Shown piece by piece: positions 63,268-64,000 of a stretch of 64,000 bases of DNA. How positions within the stretch are numbered: position 1 is the first letter of the stretch; the number at the start of each line of letters is the position of its first letter. Below the pieces are notes generated by a model, which saw nothing but the letters and a program-made list of their open reading frames with translations, was not told the origin of the DNA and searched no databases. Both the position numbers and the translations under genes were made by a program. Origin of the DNA: Pseudomonas khorasanensis. GTDB taxonomy: Bacteria > Pseudomonadota > Gammaproteobacteria > Pseudomonadales > Pseudomonadaceae. The stretch lies in contig NZ_JABWQP020000007.1 in assembly GCF_014268505.2 (NCBI RefSeq), forward strand, positions 166,393 through 230,392, written 5' to 3'.

Positions 63268-63943
63268 ACTGGCGCCACTGCTGGTTTCGGCGCTGATTCT
63301 GGGCCTGCTCGGTGGCGGCCATTGCCTGGGCATGTGCGGGGGCTTGATGGGCGCGCTGACCCTGGCGATTCCCAAGGAGCAGCGCAGCCGGCGCTTTCGC
63401 TTGTTGCTGGCGTACAACCTGGGGCGGATTCTCAGTTATGCGTCGGCAGGATTGCTCATCGGTCTGGCCGGCTGGGCGGTGGCGAACAGCCCTGCTGCGC
63501 TGTTTATGCGGGTGTTGGCCGGTTTGCTGTTGATCGCGATGGGTTTGTATCTGGCGGGCTGGTGGAGCGGCCTCACGCGCATCGAAAGTCTGGGTCGTGG
63601 TGTGTGGCGCTACATTCAGCCAGTGGCGAACCGCTTGTTGCCCGTTTCGAGCCTACCCCGCGCCTTGCTGCTCGGCGCCCTCTGGGGCTGGCTGCCGTGC
63701 GGACTGGTTTACAGCACGCTGTTGTGGGCGGCGAGTCAGGGCAATGCGCTGGACAGTGCACTGTTGATGCTTGCGTTTGGACTGGGCACCTGGCCCGTGT
63801 TGCTGGCTACCGGGCTGGCGGCTGAACGCGTTACCGCGATTCTGCGCAAACGCAGCGTGCGGGTGGCGGGTGGTTTGCTGGTGATTCTTTTTGGCCTGTG
63901 GACCTTGCCCGGGCCACATCAGCATTGGCTCATGGGTCATTAA
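63260..63943 (+). CDS. TauE/SafE-like membrane protein of the cco cluster
   Basis: 227 residues from ATG 63260, six to seven membrane helices. GGGHCLGMCGGLMGAL at residues 18-33 and WGWLPCGLVYSTL contain the conserved cysteines of the family, commonly annotated as sulfite exporter TauE/SafE; the same gene follows ccoS in PAO1. A role in copper or thiol handling during cbb3 assembly is likely from context, not proven. Confidence 0.85.
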   Translation: MLELAPLLVSALILGLLGGGHCLGMCGGLMGALTLAIPKEQRSRRFRLLLAYNLGRILSYASAGLLIGLAGWAVANSPAALFMRVLAGLLLIAMGLYLAGWWSGLTRIESLGRGVWRYIQPVANRLLPVSSLPRALLLGALWGWLPCGLVYSTLLWAASQGNALDSALLMLAFGLGTWPVLLATGLAAERVTAILRKRSVRVAGGLLVILFGLWTLPGPHQHWLMGH

Positions 63944-64000
63944 AATCAAAAGATCAAAAGATCGCAGCGTGCCGCAACTCCTACATGAGATCGCATTCCC
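63944..64000. repeat. Start of a repeat-rich gap at the right edge
   Basis: AAAGATCAAAAGATCGCAGC followed by a truncated form of the CAGCTCCTAC element, the same sequence family as at 8930-8995 and 46140-46166. No gene visible before the window ends. Confidence 0.5.

Noticed and set aside
1..64000. tRNA or rRNA genes, insertion sequences, phage genes
   Set aside because: None were seen on reading the gaps; no transposase or integrase motif was found.

Overview
The window comes from a fluorescent Pseudomonas, most likely the P. fluorescens group. It is GC-rich and carries a complete-looking stretch of pyoverdine maturation, uptake and peptide-synthesis genes. It also has REP/REPIN palindromes, an Aer receptor, and tandem cbb3 oxidase operons followed by their assembly genes in the usual Pseudomonas order. 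Everything here was read from sequence and memory of the families; no searches were run.

Region 1 (1-8.6 kb) holds the periplasmic pyoverdine maturation genes: pvdP (cut by the left edge), then pvdM-pvdN-pvdO, the exporter pvdE and the receptor fpvA. Region 2 (8.7-9.5 kb) is a gene-free block of dispersed repeats. Region 3 (9.5-37.3 kb) is the peptide assembly line. On the minus strand, in order of transcription, it has a type II thioesterase, a SyrP-like aspartate hydroxylase, three NRPSs (1133, 2608 and 4104 aa) and an alpha/beta hydrolase. A divergent SCP2-cupin (JmjC-like) protein sits on the plus strand. Reading the adenylation codes gives Lys - D-Asp (probably hydroxylated) - Ala - D-allo-Thr - Ala - D-Orn-type residue, to be added to the chromophore part made by PvdL, which is not in the window. 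The last NRPS ends in an epimerization domain and has no thioesterase. Six sites of the form TAAAT-N16-CGT (or one-base variants) mark promoters for the iron-starvation sigma factor PvdS.

Region 4 (37.3-50.9 kb) is mixed accessory and housekeeping DNA: an MFS transporter divergent from an orphan class I terpene synthase with a perfect 24-bp palindrome between them, an SDR/GH15 glucoamylase pair, a small unknown protein, an epoxide-hydrolase-like protein, a GlxA-type regulator divergent from inhA, a CPBP membrane protease, the Aer energy-taxis receptor, and a DUF6124 gene. The DUF6124 gene is preceded by a clearly structured RNA-like leader of about 190 nt. A second block of dispersed repeats follows, then a Tex30/KANL3-like hydrolase.

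Region 5 (51.0-64.0 kb) is high-affinity aerobic respiration: two tandem ccoNOQP operons, a small unknown ORF, then ccoG, ccoH, ccoI (copper ATPase), ccoS and a TauE-like membrane protein. An ANR/FNR-like dyad lies before the second operon only.

The most interesting items are the TE-less pyoverdine assembly line with candidate stand-alone release enzymes, the uncharacterised SCP2-cupin protein under a PvdS-type promoter, the structured leader of the DUF6124 gene, and a dispersed 0.4-kb repeat whose copies show compensatory changes in a hairpin.
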